DNA of 64,000 nt from Ascidiaceihabitans sp029251465 (GTDB lineage: Bacteria > Pseudomonadota > Alphaproteobacteria > Rhodobacterales > Rhodobacteraceae): positions 496,001 through 560,000 of the forward strand of contig NZ_CP170633.1 of NCBI RefSeq assembly GCF_042932805.1, read 5' to 3'. A program made the position numbers and the translations under genes. Every line of letters starts with the position of its first letter. Within the stretch, counting starts at the first letter, position 1. Below the pieces are notes generated by a model. The model saw only the letters and a program-made list of their open reading frames with translations, searched no databases and was not told where the DNA came from. Shown here piece by piece: positions 27,846-36,954 of the stretch.

Positions 27846-27895
27846 TCAGCAAGTGTATCTGATGGCGCGATGGGGGCCAGCCCCGACTTTGAAAC

Positions 27896-28690
27896 CTAGG
27901 TTGTTTTTGGTCGCGGCTTTAGGGATTTTATCGCAGCTTGCACTGTTTTGGGCAAAGCTGTGTCTGCGCCAATTGGGGCCGCATCTAGTGCGCTGGCGAC
28001 GTCCTTGACCAGAATGGCGATGGTGTTTGACGGGTCATGTCCGTCACGCGCAAATTCGATGCCGTCAAATCCAGAGGCCAACCAGTTTTGCCCAGACGAT
28101 GTGTGGATCAAGTTTAGCAAAGCGGTTTCATCGATGCCTGCATCATCCGCCCAATCCAGAACCAGCCGCGTCATCGCAGTGTTTGATGCCGCGAGGAGAT
28201 TGTTCAAAACCTTGGCTTGCATGCCGCTGCCAAAAGCGCCCATGCGATGAAAGTGTTCGCCCATCGCATTGAACAGCGGCTGAACGGCGTCGAGATCATG
28301 AGGCGTACCGCCCAACATAAAGCTAAGCGTGCCATTTGCGGCGGCGATTTGCGCGCCGGACATCGGTGCGTCAATCAACGAAATGTGCTCAGGAATACGG
28401 TTGCGCAAGTTCCGCACATAGCGTGGCGACAGCGTGGATGAGACGATGATACGTTTCAAAGAGGGCAACGATGAGAAGTTTTGCGCGCCAAACAACACGT
28501 CGTCCGTTTGCTCAATATCGCGCACAACTGTGATCAGCGTTTCCAGGTCCTGCGTAAAGGATACAGGATCGTCGGTGATTTCATCCGATGCCTTAGGGAC
28601 GACATCGAACCCTTTGGCACTAAAGCCATTTTCGATCAACGCAGCCAGCATAGGTGCGCCCATGCGACCGCACCCAGCAAGCCCGATCAT
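27896..28690 (-). CDS. NAD(P)-dependent beta-hydroxyacid dehydrogenase-like protein
   Basis: A 264-residue member of the 3-hydroxyisobutyrate dehydrogenase family. It has a Rossmann start IGLAGCGRMGAPM at residues 2-14, the substrate-binding DAPMSGAQIAAANGTL at about 108-123, and the catalytic-lysine region GSGMQAKVLNNLL at about 157-169. These enzymes oxidise beta-hydroxyacids such as 3-hydroxyisobutyrate or tartronate semialdehyde; the substrate is unknown. It is about 30 residues shorter than typical relatives, with a shortened C-terminus. The ATG overlaps the stop of the tad-associated AAA ATPase by four bases, so it is expressed from the pilus locus. Confidence 0.82.
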   Translation of the reverse strand: MIGLAGCGRMGAPMLAALIENGFSAKGFDVVPKASDEITDDPVSFTQDLETLITVVRDIEQTDDVLFGAQNFSSLPSLKRIIVSSTLSPRYVRNLRNRIPEHISLIDAPMSGAQIAAANGTLSFMLGGTPHDLDAVQPLFNAMGEHFHRMGAFGSGMQAKVLNNLLAASNTAMTRLVLDWADDAGIDETALLNLIHTSSGQNWLASGFDGIEFARDGHDPSNTIAILVKDVASALDAAPIGADTALPKTVQAAIKSLKPRPKTT

Positions 28691-29997
28691 TTAACGATAT
28701 GCTCGTCTTTGACGAACATGTTGGCCCATGCGCGGTCGATCAATTCCGGCGTCATCTGGTATGGAATTCCTTCGAATTCACAAATTGCGATCATCTGGTC
28801 GATCAAAAAGATCGGCTGATAGTTGGCATAAACGTTGTCGATTGTCGGGTATTTCACCTTGAGCAGATGGATTAGCGCCGCCTCATTCAGAGGCATTTTG
28901 CGCTTTTTGGCAACCATCGAAAAGATCTTGAGATAGTTCGCCTGATTGGGACCATCAATTTTGATTTTAAAGAAAATCCGGCGCAGGGCAGCCGTGTCAA
29001 AAATCTCGTTCGGGTGAAAGTTGGTTGAGAAAATAACCAACGTATCAAAGGGAACTTCGAATTTTTCGCCCGATTGCAGAGCGAGAATATCTTTGCTTTC
29101 CTCAAGCGGAACAATCCAACGGTTGACCAATGCTTGCGGCGGTTCAGCTTGCCGACCAAGGTCATCGACGATGAAAATACCACCTGTGGATTTCAACTGA
29201 AGCGGGGCCTGATAGGTCCGCGCGGTCGGGTTGTACACAAGATCGAGCATGTTCAAGGACAGCTCGCCGCCCGTGATCACGGTTGGTCGCTCGCAGCGCA
29301 CATACCGCGTGTCATACCACCCGGTTGTCTTGCGCAAAGTGTTAATATCGTCCTCGGCTTCCTCGATTGCTGTGTGCACAATCGGGTCATACATGGTGAT
29401 GACCTGGCCCGCGTATTCGATGGCACGTGGAACATAAACCATATCGCCAAGAGCGTCGCGTATGCCGTTGGAAATACTGGACTTCCCATTGCCGGGAGGG
29501 CCGTACATCAGGATCGAACGGCCTGCTGAAACAGCTGGTCCAAGGTTGCCGATCAGCTCATCCGGCAGCACCAAATGGCCCATCGCACCGGTTAATTGTT
29601 CACGTGTCACCATCAGATTACGAATGGATTGGCGTTTGACTTGCTCGCGGTATACGTCGAGTGGCACTGGCATCGCGCCAAAATATTCGGATTGTGAAAG
29701 GGCATCCAACGCGCGGGCCTTGCCGGCGTCCGTCAGCTGATACCCCATTTCATTGCCATTATTTGCGTTTAGCGTTCCGGTCGCTTCGATCAGGTTTTGA
29801 TCGCGCCCCATGTCGATAAGTTCTTGGGTCACAGGGATTGGCAGGCAGATCGCGCGCGACAGTTCTGTGACCATATCAACGTTCTTGCGAAACATTGTTT
29901 TCAACAAAATATCCCGCATCATTACGATAGGGATCCGCATCTCATGGATCCGCTTGGGCGCGGGGGGGGCCATGACGGCTGAGGTCTGCATGTTCAT
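28687..29997 (-). CDS. AAA ATPase associated with the tad locus
   Basis: A 436-residue cytosolic ATPase. The N-terminal 100 residues look like a winged-helix domain (TELSRAICLPIPVTQELID, YQLTDAGKARALD). Walker A GPPGNGKSS lies at residues 166-174 and Walker B GGIFIVDDLG at about 272-281, followed by a sensor-like STNFHPNE and a candidate arginine finger region (TAALRRIFFK). It is not a secretion ATPase of the TadA type. It lies 87 bp after tadV on the same strand and overlaps the dehydrogenase downstream. Its consistent place at the end of the locus suggests a regulatory or assembly role; the target is unknown. Confidence 0.8.
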   Translation of the reverse strand: MNMQTSAVMAPPAPKRIHEMRIPIVMMRDILLKTMFRKNVDMVTELSRAICLPIPVTQELIDMGRDQNLIEATGTLNANNGNEMGYQLTDAGKARALDALSQSEYFGAMPVPLDVYREQVKRQSIRNLMVTREQLTGAMGHLVLPDELIGNLGPAVSAGRSILMYGPPGNGKSSISNGIRDALGDMVYVPRAIEYAGQVITMYDPIVHTAIEEAEDDINTLRKTTGWYDTRYVRCERPTVITGGELSLNMLDLVYNPTARTYQAPLQLKSTGGIFIVDDLGRQAEPPQALVNRWIVPLEESKDILALQSGEKFEVPFDTLVIFSTNFHPNEIFDTAALRRIFFKIKIDGPNQANYLKIFSMVAKKRKMPLNEAALIHLLKVKYPTIDNVYANYQPIFLIDQMIAICEFEGIPYQMTPELIDRAWANMFVKDEHIVK

Positions 29998-30084
29998 TTC
30001 AAACGGCCTTTGAATCTATAATCACAGCGTTTGGATAACAGCCATTTTCGTCAACAATGTGGCCTGAACGGAATGATTGGTCGG

Positions 30085-30582
30085 TTAAGAAGCACCGAAG
30101 GCTGCGCCAAAGCACAGATAGCCGCCCAAAGTCATCGCCAAGGCTAAACCCATCGGAAATTTCTTGCCCTGTTCCCAGCTTTTCCACTCAGGTGCCAAGC
30201 GCCGCAGGGGGGTGTGTTTTGCCAAACGGTGTGCGGCCACGGCAGCCAATAAAATGAGGCAGAACATGGGGATAAGCAGGCGTACGTCGCCTTGTGCAAT
30301 AAACGGTGCAGCGACCGCGATGAATTTTGAATCGCCCGCGCCCATGGCGTTTACCGCATTCAGGATGAACGTCACGACCAGCACAATTACCAACTGAACC
30401 AAGCGCCAGACGTAGACGTCAAAGGGCAAAGCGACCAAGCCGACGATCAAAAACACTGCGGCCAAAGCCAGCACAGCCTGATTGGTGATGCGCATTTCGC
30501 GCATGTCTGTGAATGCCACGTAAAAGCAAATCGGCAAGACGAAGGGCAAAAACCACAAGGCGGAAAAGGCGGTGATGGACAT
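30085..30582 (-). CDS. tadV: Prepilin peptidase TadV / CpaA
   Basis: The inner-membrane aspartic protease that trims Flp prepilins after the glycine of the processing motif. The 165-residue protein has about six membrane segments, like the short CpaA/TadV peptidases without the methyltransferase domain. The two catalytic aspartates are visible: Asp26 in FTDMREM and Asp84 in GAGDSK. It starts 9 bp downstream of the TPR lipoprotein gene on the same strand and would act on the three Flp-like pilins at 40.4-41.3 kb. Length and motifs are normal. Confidence 0.93.
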   Translation of the reverse strand: MSITAFSALWFLPFVLPICFYVAFTDMREMRITNQAVLALAAVFLIVGLVALPFDVYVWRLVQLVIVLVVTFILNAVNAMGAGDSKFIAVAAPFIAQGDVRLLIPMFCLILLAAVAAHRLAKHTPLRRLAPEWKSWEQGKKFPMGLALAMTLGGYLCFGAAFGAS

Positions 30583-30590
30583 GGCGCGCT

Positions 30591-31448
30591 CTAGCCGTTT
30601 GAATTGTCGAGCGCTTGAAGCGAGCGCACTGCGGCTTCGAAATGCTGTGGATGCGTGTCGATGGCATCGCGCAGCAGGCTTTTGCCAGTTTCAACGTCAC
30701 CTTGTTTGATCGCAGACAATGCCATCGTGTGCAGCAGTTGTGCGCGTTCTGTTTGGTCCATCGGGATCACCGGCAACGTGTAGTCACGCTGCGCGCTGCG
30801 GGCCAAAATCAGGTTGTTCTTTGCGGTGAACAGCGTCGGGTCCTGGCGAATTGCGTCGCCAAACAGGCGTTCGGCTTCTTTGTATTCGCCGCGCGTCAGC
30901 TTGGAATAGCCCCAGTTGTTCATGATGCTGGCAGGGCGCGTCGTTAGGCCCACAGCTGTTTCATAAAAGCTGTCGGATTTCTTCCACTCTTGGTTGCTGT
31001 CTGCGACCATCGCTTCGAGGCGGTAGCGTTGGAATGTCTCGTGGGTGGGTGGCACGGTATCAAGGGTCTTTTCGGCCTTGGCCCAATCCCCCGACCGGAT
31101 CAGCGCGTGGGCATAATCAACGCGATCGCCAGCAGTTGCGCCGTCCATTTTGACCAGCTTGGCAAAGGCGACCGACGCTTCGGTAAAGCGTTTTGCGCGC
31201 ACCAGACTAACGGCCAGCCCGCGTTGGAAATCAATGCGTTCAGGGTCTTCGTTCACAGATCGGGTGAAGTAGGCGACCGCCTCGTTGGGGTCTGCCACGG
31301 TCAACATGACGTCTGTCAGATTGGTTTCGTCAACGACGTTCACGTCTTTGAACGCACGCTCAACGGTGTCGTTGGCGTTCTTTTCTGCGCACGCGGAAAG
31401 GAATAGTGCCCCCGCTAATGTTGCGGACACGAAAATAGGTTGGCGCAT
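30591..31448 (-). CDS. TPR-containing lipoprotein of the tad locus (TadD-like), copy 2
   Basis: A 285-residue lipoprotein precursor with lipobox LFLSAC (Cys20) and several tetratricopeptide repeats from about residue 50 (AVAYFTRSVNEDPERIDFQRG, NNWGYSKLTRGEYKEAERLFGDAIRQDP). In characterised Tad systems TadD is the TPR lipoprotein that pilots the secretin CpaC/RcpA to the outer membrane. This copy is longer than its neighbour at 31479 and may have a different partner. It lies 30 bp after that gene and 8 bp before tadV, in the same operon. Confidence 0.85.
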   Translation of the reverse strand: MRQPIFVSATLAGALFLSACAEKNANDTVERAFKDVNVVDETNLTDVMLTVADPNEAVAYFTRSVNEDPERIDFQRGLAVSLVRAKRFTEASVAFAKLVKMDGATAGDRVDYAHALIRSGDWAKAEKTLDTVPPTHETFQRYRLEAMVADSNQEWKKSDSFYETAVGLTTRPASIMNNWGYSKLTRGEYKEAERLFGDAIRQDPTLFTAKNNLILARSAQRDYTLPVIPMDQTERAQLLHTMALSAIKQGDVETGKSLLRDAIDTHPQHFEAAVRSLQALDNSNG

Positions 31449-31478
31449 GTTGTGCGTCCTTTTACTGCTCTGCCTCGG

Positions 31479-32048
31479 TTATGATGTCGGCGATATCAAG
31501 TAGTCGCTGCTACCGCGCCGCACCAATTTATAGTTATTATTTTGAGAATTATCATACGCTGTATTTTCGGATTTTGCGAGCGCTAAGCGTAGATTGTCCC
31601 TGATTTGTGTTGTTTTGCCACTATCGAGCGCGAAAGCCTTGCGTAAAACGAGAATTGCCTCCTCGGTTTTGCCCCGTTCCATCAAGATTACCCCCAGATT
31701 GTTCCATTCTGGCGGTGTCGGTTCAAATTCTGTGGTGGCGCGACGCAGCAAGGCTTCGGCTTGTCCCAGTCGGCCCAGACCCAGATTGGCGCTGCCCATG
31801 CCGGACAGGATTTCGCCGTTCATGCCTTGGGCGAGGGCGGCACGTGTAAAGGCTTTGAGCGCGAGTTCGTGTTCACCCGCCGCAAGTAAGCGGTGCCCGA
31901 CATCGATGCCATTTACGGCCGTGGCTTTTCGGTCAACACCCGGCGCGAAAACACCGTCCTGAGATGCAGAAAAACCGCCCGGTGAACAGGCGGCAGTTCC
32001 TAAACCCAAAAGGGCGGCGACACACGCGCGCCAAAGGTTTGATTTCAT
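31479..32048 (-). CDS. tadD: TPR-containing lipoprotein of the tad locus (TadD-like), copy 1
   Basis: A 189-residue lipoprotein precursor with lipobox GTAAC (Cys21) and about three TPR repeats (HELALKAFTRAALAQGM, LGRLGQAEALLRRATTEF, PPEWNNLGVILMERGKTEEA). The size and the place directly after tadC fit TadD, the secretin pilotin of Tad systems. The ATG is 3 bp after the tadC stop. The tail is Asn/Ser-rich. That two TPR lipoproteins follow each other is usual in Rhodobacterales tad loci; which one is the real TadD is not decided by sequence. Confidence 0.85.
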   Translation of the reverse strand: MKSNLWRACVAALLGLGTAACSPGGFSASQDGVFAPGVDRKATAVNGIDVGHRLLAAGEHELALKAFTRAALAQGMNGEILSGMGSANLGLGRLGQAEALLRRATTEFEPTPPEWNNLGVILMERGKTEEAILVLRKAFALDSGKTTQIRDNLRLALAKSENTAYDNSQNNNYKLVRRGSSDYLISPTS

Positions 32049-32051
32049 GTA

Positions 32052-33011
32052 CTAGTTGCCCATATTGCCCAGCTGCGTGATGCCATGCACGGACGGCCCA
32101 ACCAGAATGATCAGCAGGGGCGGCACGGTCAGCATCATTGTGGCCAAGGTCATCTTTGTTGGCAACTTGTTTGCGGCCTCTTCTGCACGCATGACGCGTT
32201 TGTCACGCATTTCACCTGCATAAACCCGCAACGCGTCGGCAATCGAGGTCCCGAAGGTGGCGGATTGGACCAAAACGGTCACAAAGGATGCCACATCCTG
32301 CACGCCGCAACGTGCGCCCATGTCGTTCAAAACGGTGACTTTGTCCTTACCGGCCTTCATCTCGTAGGCGACGACCTCGAATTCTTCGGCCAAGGCGGGA
32401 TAGGAGGCACGCAATTCACGGGCCACACGTACGATGGATTGATCCAACGATTGCCCCGCTTCGACGCAGACCAACATCATATCGAGGCTGTCTGGAAAGC
32501 CTGCGGTAATCTGTTCTTTGCGTTCCTCGACGCGGCGCGTGATCCAGTATTGCGGCATGTAGTAGCCGATGCCACCGGGCCCGACTGTGTACATGATCAT
32601 CTTTTTGGTGCTGACTTCGGATCCGTCTGCGCCCAAGTAGCGGGTGACGTAAATCACGCCAATAATCAGACCGATGATGCCAAGCACAAACTGGGCAAAG
32701 TGGAAAAACCGCACCGCATCTTTGGACTGGTAGCCCGCTTGACGCAGCTCAAGTTGTTTTTTGCTTAGCTCGGCGACATCTTTCGGCTCAAGGAAACTCG
32801 CGAAACGGTCAAGTTGTTCGTTGTGCCCGCCTTGACGCAGTTTTTGCGTGTCCGTTGATGTTTGCCCGTTGGCTGTGCGCTTTAGTTTGTTTAGCGGGTC
32901 TTCGGGCTGACGCATCATCATCACAACCGTCAGAATAATCATGACAAGCCCAAGGGCACCGGCGATAATAATAGGCCCCAATGGACCAAGCAGATTGGTG
33001 ATCATTTCCAT
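32052..33011 (-). CDS. tadC: Tad secretion inner-membrane platform protein TadC
   Basis: TadC, with TadB, forms the inner-membrane platform that the TadA ATPase drives to assemble Flp pili. The 319-residue protein has an N-terminal helix, a second at about residues 112-130, a cytoplasmic T2SSF domain with FPDSLDMMLVCVEAGQSLDQ at about 171-190, and two C-terminal helices. It is 12 bp downstream of tadB and 3 bp before the first TPR lipoprotein. Length and domain match the family. Confidence 0.94.
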   Translation of the reverse strand: MEMITNLLGPLGPIIIAGALGLVMIILTVVMMMRQPEDPLNKLKRTANGQTSTDTQKLRQGGHNEQLDRFASFLEPKDVAELSKKQLELRQAGYQSKDAVRFFHFAQFVLGIIGLIIGVIYVTRYLGADGSEVSTKKMIMYTVGPGGIGYYMPQYWITRRVEERKEQITAGFPDSLDMMLVCVEAGQSLDQSIVRVARELRASYPALAEEFEVVAYEMKAGKDKVTVLNDMGARCGVQDVASFVTVLVQSATFGTSIADALRVYAGEMRDKRVMRAEEAANKLPTKMTLATMMLTVPPLLIILVGPSVHGITQLGNMGN

Positions 33012-33023
33012 ATCGCGGGCTCC

Positions 33024-33986
33024 TTATACTTTGATGTTTGTCAGCACGCGCATGACAACAAGGTTGACACACAAGAACAAACCGACGGCGATACATGCAT
33101 GGATGAAATAAGGGTGATCGCGCACTTCGTCATAGTAATGCGGGTCGCCCAGATTGATCACAACCAACGCCATCAGCGGAAAGCCGGACAGGAATTTACC
33201 TGACCATTTTGCCTCGGCGGTGATTGCCTTAACGCGGCGGAACAGACGGAAACGGGCGCGGATCACAAGGGCAAGACCGGCTAGAATTTCTGCCAGGTTA
33301 CCACCTGATTGCTGTTGGATCGTCACGGCAACCGCGAGGAACCGTAAATCCTGCATATCAAGGCGCTCGGCCATGTCCTTTAGCGCTTCACCAACGTCGC
33401 GGCCATAAGCGGCCTCATCAGCAATGACGCCAAATTCGGATCCCAGTGGATCCTGGACTTCTTTGGCAACGATCTGCACGGCGGACACAAACGGGTGCCC
33501 AACCTTGAGCGAGCGGACCATCAATTCAACCGCGTCGGGCAGTTGTTCTTCGATCATACCAAGACGTTTGCCAGCCTTGGAACTGACCCAAAAATAAACA
33601 GCGCCGACGCCGATAGCGATCGATAAAACAATGCGCATTGGCACCGCAGTTTCGGTCCCCACACTCAGACCCACAAACGCCACGACGCTTAGTCCGCCCA
33701 TGATCATGATCAGCTGCTGAGGCGTAAAGGCAATGGCCGCTTTTTGCGCTTTGGACGACAACAAGGAATACAAAGGGATCGACTTTGAATTCATGTGCTG
33801 CTGCATTTCTTTGCGCAGCTGGTCCAGCACTTCTTCGCGGCGACCGCCTTTGTTCAACATCTCGAGGCGTCGGTTGACGCGGTTGTTCAGGCTGATGGAT
33901 TTGCCAAAGGCCACCAGATACAGGCCTTCGACCAGCACCAGTACGCCGATGAAGATCAGGCCATAAATGATTGGTTCTGCACTCAT
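33024..33986 (-). CDS. tadB: Tad secretion inner-membrane platform protein TadB
   Basis: TadB is the second polytopic T2SSF-domain protein of the Flp pilus machine. The 320-residue protein has an N-terminal helix (residues 5-27), two helices at about 94-132, the domain motif LPDAVELMVRSLKVGHPFVSA at about 150, the conserved QQQSGGNLAEIL at about 227, and C-terminal helices. The ATG follows AAGGATCC. It is 13 bp after tadA and 12 bp before tadC, so tadABC are tightly linked and co-expressed. Confidence 0.94.
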   Translation of the reverse strand: MSAEPIIYGLIFIGVLVLVEGLYLVAFGKSISLNNRVNRRLEMLNKGGRREEVLDQLRKEMQQHMNSKSIPLYSLLSSKAQKAAIAFTPQQLIMIMGGLSVVAFVGLSVGTETAVPMRIVLSIAIGVGAVYFWVSSKAGKRLGMIEEQLPDAVELMVRSLKVGHPFVSAVQIVAKEVQDPLGSEFGVIADEAAYGRDVGEALKDMAERLDMQDLRFLAVAVTIQQQSGGNLAEILAGLALVIRARFRLFRRVKAITAEAKWSGKFLSGFPLMALVVINLGDPHYYDEVRDHPYFIHACIAVGLFLCVNLVVMRVLTNIKV

Positions 33987-33999
33987 TATCTTTGGATCC

Positions 34000-35445
34000 T
34001 TATTGCGCTGCTACGGGTTCGTAGATGGCTGCGGGCAAATCGTAACCCCACATACGGAAGCGTTCGGCATAGTGGCTGCGCACGCCTGTGGCAGTAAAGT
34101 GACCGATGATTTTGTTCTCGGGGGTCAGGCCGACACGCTGGTAGCGAAAGATTTCTTGCATCGAAATGACGTCGCCTTCCATGCCTGTGATCTCGGTGAT
34201 CGAGGTCATGCGGCGCGAACCGTCTTGCAAACGCGAGGCTTGCACGATCAAGTTAACAGCCGAGGAAATTTGCGAACGTACGGCCTTCAGCGGCATTTCG
34301 ATACCTGCCATCGCGATCATGTTTTCCAGACGCGACACACCATCGCGCGCCGAGTTGGCGTGAATCGTGGTCATTGATCCGTCGTGGCCGGTGTTCATGG
34401 CTTGCAGCATGTCGATAACTTCTTCGCCGCGGGTTTCACCGACGATAATGCGATCAGGGCGCATCCGCAGGGCGTTTTTCAAACAATCGCGCGGGGATAC
34501 TTCGCCTTTGCCTTCCACGTTTGGCGGACGGCTTTCCATCCGGCCCACGTGGGTCTGTTGCAGCTGAAGTTCGGCGGTGTCTTCGATTGTCAAAATACGT
34601 TCGTCGTTATCGATGAACGAGGACAGCGCGTTGAGCGTGGTCGTTTTACCCGAACCGGTACCGCCAGAGACGATGATGTTCAGACGAGTAGCCACAGCCG
34701 CTTGTAGATATGCGGCCATCTCTTCGGTGAAAGCACCGAAATTGACCAAGTCATCAATACCCAGCTTGTCTTTTTTGAACTTACGAATGGAAACCAGGCT
34801 GCCATCGACGGCCACCGGGGGCACCATTGCGTTGAAACGTGATCCATCTTTCAGGCGCGCATCGACGTAAGGGTTGGATTCATCAACACGACGGCCAACG
34901 GCAGACACGATTTTGTCAATGATGCGAAGCAGATGGCGTTCGTCCTTAAACGTAATATCCGTCAGTTGCAGTTTGCCGTCGCGTTCCACAAAAATCTGCT
35001 GTGGGCCGTTCACGAGAATATCGTTGACGGTTTCATCTTTTAGCAGGGTTTCAAGCGGGCCAAGGCCGGTAACTTCGTCATACAGTTCCTGGTTCAGGGT
35101 CTGGCGATCCTCGCGGTTGAGGATGATTGCCTTTTCCTCAAGGAACTCAGCCGCGATAGACTGAATTTCCTGACGCAGATCTGCTTCTGTCGCATGTTCC
35201 AGCGCGGCCAAGTTCAAATTGTCCAACAAAACGCGGTGCAATTCGAGCTTCAGTTCGCCCATGCGTTCCTTGCGTTTCTTTTCCTTGTCCATCGGCGTCA
35301 CTTGTGCGGCGGCCTGTGGGGGCGCTTTGCGGGCAACTTTTGAGGGCTCGGCAGCAGCTGCTTTTGGCAGTTCGGTCACTTTTGCGACGGGTGCTGCAGC
35401 AGGTGTTGCTGTTGGTGCTGCGGTTTTTTTGTACTTGGAAAACAT
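34000..35445 (-). CDS. tadA: Tad secretion ATPase TadA / CpaF
   Basis: The hexameric secretion ATPase that powers Flp pilus assembly from the cytoplasm. The 481-residue protein starts with an Ala/Pro/Lys-rich tail, has the N-terminal regulatory domain (YDEVTGLGPLETLLKD, VNDILVNGPQQIFVERDGK), Walker A SGGTGSGKTTTLNAL at about residues 257-271, the Asp box ILTIEDTAELQL, and the Walker B/His box region (MRPDRIIVGETRGEE, GHDGSMTTIHAN). It sits between tadZ and tadB on the same strand. All catalytic motifs are intact. Confidence 0.96.
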   Translation of the reverse strand: MFSKYKKTAAPTATPAAAPVAKVTELPKAAAAEPSKVARKAPPQAAAQVTPMDKEKKRKERMGELKLELHRVLLDNLNLAALEHATEADLRQEIQSIAAEFLEEKAIILNREDRQTLNQELYDEVTGLGPLETLLKDETVNDILVNGPQQIFVERDGKLQLTDITFKDERHLLRIIDKIVSAVGRRVDESNPYVDARLKDGSRFNAMVPPVAVDGSLVSIRKFKKDKLGIDDLVNFGAFTEEMAAYLQAAVATRLNIIVSGGTGSGKTTTLNALSSFIDNDERILTIEDTAELQLQQTHVGRMESRPPNVEGKGEVSPRDCLKNALRMRPDRIIVGETRGEEVIDMLQAMNTGHDGSMTTIHANSARDGVSRLENMIAMAGIEMPLKAVRSQISSAVNLIVQASRLQDGSRRMTSITEITGMEGDVISMQEIFRYQRVGLTPENKIIGHFTATGVRSHYAERFRMWGYDLPAAIYEPVAAQ

Positions 35446-35475
35446 GGATTACCCAGTCTTGGAAAAAGGTTCAGA

Positions 35476-36711
35476 TCAGGCCGCTTTGGCTTGCTCTTCT
35501 TTAAGTTCATGAATGGAAGCCGCCAGTTTGGCGATTTCGCGACGTAGCGGGTTTTTCGGAGCCGAAGTGGCGAGAGGAAGACCGTGATCACTGCCTTGCG
35601 TGATCGGTTTACCGCCATCGGGCAGTTGCAATTCAATTGCGATATCAAGGCTTTCGGCCATGCGTTTGATCCGGCTTTTGCCGCTAAGGTCGGTAAATTT
35701 CGGCGCACGGTTCATGACGTAACGCAGTTTTTCTACCGGCAGTTCTTCTGATTGAAGAGCGCGTTTGAAACGCAGCGTGTTTTGCGCAGACCGCATATCC
35801 AATTCGATCGTGGCGAAATAAACATGCGCGGCTTGCAGCACGGTTTCGCTCCATTGAACCAGGGTTGATGGCATGTCGATGACCACATAATCAAAGTGGC
35901 TGCGGGCCATTTCGATCACGCGGCTGATGTCGTCAGGACCCAACAGATCAAGGGGCAACATATCTGCGGGGGCCGTCAGCACCTGCAATTTGTCGTCAAA
36001 GGTCAGCAGGGATTGCGCGAAAATTTCGGCGTCCAGATTTTCAGTGTCCGACAGCATGTCATAGACAACTTCACGGCGCACCAAATCCAGGAACGTCGAA
36101 ACGGCACCGAATTGCAGATCCAAATCGATCAGGCAGACAGACGGTGATGCATCGCCATCGATGTTCGCCAATTCCCAAGCAAGGTTAACGGCCAAAGTCG
36201 TCGCACCGGTTCCGCCGGCCAATCCGTGGCTGACGATCACGGCACCGTCTTTGCTGGCACCGGGTTTTAGCTGCGTTGTTGGGGCCGCGACAACCGCAGG
36301 TGCATTGGCTGCCCGCACATGATCGATGGCCTGTTGCAATTCGCCTTCGGGAAGGGGGTAGGGCACGAATTCGTCAGCACCTTTTCGCAGCAAGGAATGC
36401 AACGAGGCAGGGGTCACGTCTTCGGCGATCAGGATAACCTTGATGTTGCGCTTTTTGGCTTGGGCAATGATTTCGCCCATCAAAACAAGGTTGTCTTCGT
36501 CGGTATCATCCATCGCAAGGGCAATAAACTCCATGGCTTCGGCTTCGGGTTGCCCGAAAAAGGCCAGAGCCTCGGCAAATCCCAAATCGCCCCAGCTTTC
36601 GCCCAGGGCCGATTCCATATCTTCGATCAGCAAGTCAAAATTCTGCACGTCACGGCTGACGGTACAGGCCACAATGGGCGTCGTTTCGGGTTGCGGCATT
36701 ACACTGCTCAT
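35476..36711 (-). CDS. tadZ: Tad pilus localisation ATPase-like protein TadZ / CpaE
   Basis: TadZ/CpaE is a MinD/ParA-like protein that places the Tad machine at the pole. The 411-residue protein has an N-terminal receiver-like domain (about residues 15-130, with LIAEDVTPASL) and a C-terminal P-loop domain with HGLAGGTGATTLAVNLAWE at about 164-182. The loop carries GGTGATT instead of the usual KGGVGKT, a deviant motif known for CpaE. The ATG at 36711 has AAAGGA 9 bp upstream; an in-frame TTG at 36717 is less likely. The 243-bp gap upstream holds a palindrome and a hairpin, so tadZ may have its own promoter. Confidence 0.92.
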   Translation of the reverse strand: MSSVMPQPETTPIVACTVSRDVQNFDLLIEDMESALGESWGDLGFAEALAFFGQPEAEAMEFIALAMDDTDEDNLVLMGEIIAQAKKRNIKVILIAEDVTPASLHSLLRKGADEFVPYPLPEGELQQAIDHVRAANAPAVVAAPTTQLKPGASKDGAVIVSHGLAGGTGATTLAVNLAWELANIDGDASPSVCLIDLDLQFGAVSTFLDLVRREVVYDMLSDTENLDAEIFAQSLLTFDDKLQVLTAPADMLPLDLLGPDDISRVIEMARSHFDYVVIDMPSTLVQWSETVLQAAHVYFATIELDMRSAQNTLRFKRALQSEELPVEKLRYVMNRAPKFTDLSGKSRIKRMAESLDIAIELQLPDGGKPITQGSDHGLPLATSAPKNPLRREIAKLAASIHELKEEQAKAA

Positions 36712-36886
36712 TGCCAATCGTCCTTTGTTAACGGCACGGCGGGGAATGGCATGATGTCATTACTCGCTTGGCGCCCGCATCCAGCAACTTTGGCCAGACG
36801 CATTTGTCCTATTGAAGCGAATATGTCGGTGAACTAGGGCGAGATTGGGGCCGAAAGAAACCAATTGTTTGATATCTTGGGACGAT

Positions 36887-36903
36887 CAACCTAATTTAGG
36901 TTG
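36887..36903. promoter_or_regulatory. Perfect 17-bp palindrome upstream of tadZ
   Basis: CAACCTAA-T-TTAGGTTG has 8-bp arms around one central base. It lies about 176 bp upstream of the tadZ ATG and 52 bp past the stop of the OmpA-like gene. The form is that of a binding site for a dimeric repressor or activator; no family is recognised. Confidence 0.4.
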
Positions 36904-36912
36904 TATTGTATC

Positions 36913-36936
36913 GCTCTGCCGCCGTAACAGCAGAGC
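36913..36936. terminator. Hairpin between the OmpA-like gene and tadZ
   Basis: GCTCTGC and GCAGAGC are perfect 7-bp arms with a 10-nt loop. The stem is only 18 bp past the stop of the OmpA-like gene on the (-) strand, although the T-run (ATTTTT) lies on the (+) side. It may be a weak terminator or 3'-end hairpin. Confidence 0.45.
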
Positions 36937-36954
36937 CGATTTTTCAGTAAATTC

